NCBI GenBank assembly: GCA_017556885.1
Contig: JAFYLV010000184.1
Location: 1-8,111, forward strand
Source of the DNA: Clostridia bacterium
GTDB taxonomy: Bacteria; Bacillota; Clostridia; Oscillospirales; QAMX01
Direction of reading: 5' to 3'
Length of the DNA: 8,111 bases
Below are positions 5,456 through 8,111 of this stretch, in pieces; the first letter of the stretch is position 1, and the number at the start of each line of letters is the position of its first letter. A program made the position numbers and the translations under genes. The notes beneath the pieces were generated by a model. The model ran no database searches. It was not told the origin of the DNA and was given only the letters and a program-made list of their open reading frames with translations.

Positions 5456-8111
5456 ATGAAAGAGCTTCACAACGCCCTGCTGCGGCTGCCGGAGATGGCC
5501 ACCCTTTGTGAGCGGCTTGCCCGTCGTCCCGCCCCCGCCGCCGTGTGGGGTATCTCCGCCGTGCACAAGGCACATCTTGCCGCCGCGCTGGCCGGGCAGG
5601 AGGGCCGTCCTGCCGTCATCCTCGTCCCCGACGAGGCGGCCGCGCATACCCTTCTCTCCGATATCGCCGCCCTTTCCGGGCACGAGGCCGCTCTGCTTCC
5701 CGCCCGTGAGCCCATCTATTACGATGTGGAGACCGGCGGTGTCACCGCCCAGTGCGCCCGCATCGCGGGACTGTGGCAGCTTCTTTCCGGCGCCCCTTTC
5801 ACCGTCATTCCCATGGAGGCACTGGCTCTGCGCACCCTGCCGGCAGATGTTCTCCGCCGCGCCGCCCTGCGCATTTCCGTCGGCCAGGAATTTCCTCCCG
5901 AGGAACTCTGCCGCCGTCTTTCGGATATCGGTTATACTGCCACCTCTCTCTGCGAGGGTCCCGGCCAGTTTGCCCGCCGCGGCGGCATCGTGGATGTCTT
6001 CTCCCCCTCTGCCGACATGCCTCTGCGCATCGAATTTTTTGACACCGAAATCGACGGCATCGCCCCTTTCTCCGTGGAGACACAGCGCCGCGAGGCCGGC
6101 GTTTCCGAGGCGCTTATTCTCCCCGCGCTGGAATTTCTGCCCGGCCTTGAACCCTGCGACCGGGAATCGCTCACAAAGGAGCTGGAGAATCTTATTGCGC
6201 GGCAAAGCAGCCGTAAAAAGGTTCCCGAAAAGCTTCCCGAAACCCTCCGTCGGGATGCCGAGGCGCTGCGCTCCGGCTCCCATATCACCGCCGTCGACCG
6301 GCTGATCCCGCTGCTCTATCCCGACCTGTGCTGCGCGGCGGATTTCCTGCCGGAAAACGCCCTCGTCTTTGTTGACGATCCCCGCCGCTGCGAGGAGCGC
6401 CTGCAGGCACTCCTGCGCCGTCACGGTGAGGATGCTGCCGCCCTGATGGAAGCAGGAATCATCTCCGATGCCCAAAGTTCCCTCTATCTCGATGCCGCTA
6501 CCCTTTGGAGCCGCATCGCCCAGCGCGCCCCCATCCTCATGGATACCCTGAGTGCCTCCGGCTACCCCATCCGCCCCGCCGCAGGCTACAGCATTATGGC
6601 AAAAGTTCTGCCCTCCTACGGCGGCAGTCTTGACAATGCTGCAGAGGATTTCACCGGCTATACCGATGCCGGCTATTCCGTTGTCTTTCTCGCCGGCGGC
6701 GCCGTGCGCGCCGAGCGCATCTCCGAGGCACTGCGGGAAAAGGGTCTGCCCGTCAGTCTCGATCTGGAGCTTTCCGCGCCGCCCGCACCGGGGCGCATCA
6801 CCGTCACCGTGGGATCCCTTTCCGCCGGTATGGAATATCCCGCGCTGCGGCTCTGCGTCATCACCGAAGGCCAGCTCACCGCCCCCCGCGGACGGAAAGC
6901 GCCCCGCAAAAAGGCCTCCGGCGCCCCCCGCATCCGCTCCTTTACCGACCTGCACCCCGGCGATCTGGTGGTGCACGATGCCTACGGCATCGGCAGCTTC
7001 GTCGGCATTGAAAAGATCTCCGTGGACGGTGCTGAGCGCGACTTTATCAAGATCCGCTATGCCGGCACCGACTCCCTCTTCCTGCCGGCGACCGCGCTGG
7101 ACCAGTTGTCCAAATACGTCGGTGCGGCGGAGGATTCCGGCGTCCGCCTAAACAAGCTCGGCGGCGCGGAATGGCATCGCACCAAGGCCCGCGCCAAGGG
7201 CGCGGCCAAGGAAATGGCCAAGGAACTCATCGCCCTCTATGCCGAACGCCAGCGCCGCCCGGGTTTTGCCTTCCCGGAGGATACCGACTGGCAGCGTGAG
7301 TTTGAGGAAGCCTTTGAATATGAAGAGACCGCCGATCAGCTGCGCACCGTGGCCGAGATCAAGGCGGATATGGAAAAGCCCCATCCCATGGATCGCCTGC
7401 TGTGCGGCGACGTGGGCTTCGGCAAGACCGAAGTTGCCTTCCGCGCCATTATGAAATGCGTCATGAGCGGCAAGCAGGCCGCCATTCTCGTGCCCACCAC
7501 CGTTCTCGCCCGGCAGCACCATCAGTCTGCCATCCACCGCTTCCGCGGCTATCCCATCCGTGTGGCCTGTCTCTCCCGCTTCACCCCGCCCGCCGCCGTG
7601 CGGGAGATCCAGCGGGGCATGCGCAGCGGTGCATTGGATTTGGTGGTCGGTACACATAAGCTTTTGCAGAAGGACATCGCCTTCAAGGATCTCGGTCTGC
7701 TCGTGGTGGACGAGGAACAGCGTTTCGGTGTTTCCCATAAGGAAAAGCTCAAGGAAATGACCAAAACGGTGGACGTTCTCACCCTCAGTGCCACCCCCAT
7801 CCCCCGTACCCTCAACATGGCCCTCTCCGGCATCCGCGATCTTTCCGTGCTGGAGGAAGCTCCCATCGGCCGCTATCCCGTGCAGACCTACGTGATGGAA
7901 TACAATCCTGAGCTCATCGGCGACGCCATCCGCCGCGAAATAGCCCGGGGCGGTCAGGTCTACTTCATGCACAACCGCATCGATTCCATCCATCAGACCG
8001 CCGCACGTCTGAAAAAGCTGGTGCCCGAGGCACGCGTCGCCGTCGGACACGGCCAGATGTCCCAGGAGGAGCTCGAGGAGGTCATGCAGCAGGTCAGCGA
8101 GGGCGAATGCG
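5456..8111 (+). CDS. mfd: Transcription-repair coupling factor Mfd (3' end beyond window)
   Basis: Mfd is an ATP-driven DNA translocase that pushes stalled RNA polymerase off damaged DNA and recruits UvrA. Here 885 codons are visible of a family length near 1150; the end of the second motor lobe and the C-terminal domain are missing. The UvrB-like region is shown by FARRGGIVDVF (172-182) followed by RIEFFDTEIDG, matching the UvrA-binding surface. A basic linker at about 480-495 precedes the RNA-polymerase-interacting domain, GDLVVHDAYGIG (502-513). The motor domains carry the Walker A GDVGFGKT (651-658), VPTTVLARQH, the Walker B DEEQ (752-755) and TLSATPIPRTL (776-786). The ATG has AAAGGA 11 bases upstream, a long spacing, which fits modest expression. 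Pth, a frequent mfd neighbour in Firmicutes, is absent upstream. No disruption is seen in the visible part. Confidence 0.97.
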   Translation, partial: MKELHNALLRLPEMATLCERLARRPAPAAVWGISAVHKAHLAAALAGQEGRPAVILVPDEAAAHTLLSDIAALSGHEAALLPAREPIYYDVETGGVTAQCARIAGLWQLLSGAPFTVIPMEALALRTLPADVLRRAALRISVGQEFPPEELCRRLSDIGYTATSLCEGPGQFARRGGIVDVFSPSADMPLRIEFFDTEIDGIAPFSVETQRREAGVSEALILPALEFLPGLEPCDRESLTKELENLIARQSSRKKVPEKLPETLRRDAEALRSGSHITAVDRLIPLLYPDLCCAADFLPENALVFVDDPRRCEERLQALLRRHGEDAAALMEAGIISDAQSSLYLDAATLWSRIAQRAPILMDTLSASGYPIRPAAGYSIMAKVLPSYGGSLDNAAEDFTGYTDAGYSVVFLAGGAVRAERISEALREKGLPVSLDLELSAPPAPGRITVTVGSLSAGMEYPALRLCVITEGQLTAPRGRKAPRKKASGAPRIRSFTDLHPGDLVVHDAYGIGSFVGIEKISVDGAERDFIKIRYAGTDSLFLPATALDQLSKYVGAAEDSGVRLNKLGGAEWHRTKARAKGAAKEMAKELIALYAERQRRPGFAFPEDTDWQREFEEAFEYEETADQLRTVAEIKADMEKPHPMDRLLCGDVGFGKTEVAFRAIMKCVMSGKQAAILVPTTVLARQHHQSAIHRFRGYPIRVACLSRFTPPAAVREIQRGMRSGALDLVVGTHKLLQKDIAFKDLGLLVVDEEQRFGVSHKEKLKEMTKTVDVLTLSATPIPRTLNMALSGIRDLSVLEEAPIGRYPVQTYVMEYNPELIGDAIRREIARGGQVYFMHNRIDSIHQTAARLKKLVPEARVAVGHGQMSQEELEEVMQQVSEGEC

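Noticed and set aside
4376..6976. An 866-codon open frame on the minus strand across the DUF4380-like gene and mfd.
   Set aside because: It is codon-aligned with both sense genes, which share a frame. In that register an antisense stop appears only where the sense gene uses TTA, CTA or TCA, codons avoided in this GC-rich genome. The sense products are clear families; the antisense product is low-complexity Gly/Ala-rich.

Overview
The window is about 8.1 kb of GC-rich bacterial chromosome. The gene set (acetate kinase divergent from tmcAL, a Gly/Ala/Arg-rich Mfd, a lipoprotein with a Thr-Pro-Glu-Ala linker, a family 4 glycosidase) and the strong AGGAGG-type ribosome binding sites suggest a fermentative Clostridia-class Firmicute, perhaps a GC-rich gut Oscillospirales member. 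That placement is inference from gene content and base composition. All six protein genes belong to recognisable or partly recognisable families. I saw no tRNA, rRNA, CRISPR array, insertion sequence or phage gene.

Layout. Two gene groups diverge from a 218-base intergenic region at 2951-3168. To the left, on the minus strand, lie ackA (1760-2950), a secreted toroid-fold lipoprotein gene (508-1665) and the start of a GH4 alpha-galactosidase-like gene (483 down to the window edge). The lipoprotein and GH4 genes are 24 bases apart and are probably co-transcribed. Between ackA and the lipoprotein gene lies a compact pair of interleaved inverted repeats. One is a good intrinsic terminator and the other is a competing hairpin. 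To the right, on the plus strand, lie tmcAL (3169-4386), a DUF4380-like sugar-epimerase-fold gene (4403-5335) and mfd (5456 to the window edge). A 13-pair hairpin separates the last two.

How the genes may work together. AckA makes acetate and ATP from acetyl phosphate at the end of fermentation. TmcAL, transcribed away from it, uses acetate and ATP to acetylate the wobble cytidine of elongator tRNA-Met, so the divergent pair shares metabolites. GH4 and the DUF4380-like protein point to carbohydrate use, and Mfd is transcription-coupled repair housekeeping. The most interesting non-coding signal is the alternative-hairpin arrangement at 1685-1747, which could set how much transcription continues from ackA into the lipoprotein and galactosidase genes. 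I found no clearly new multi-gene system.
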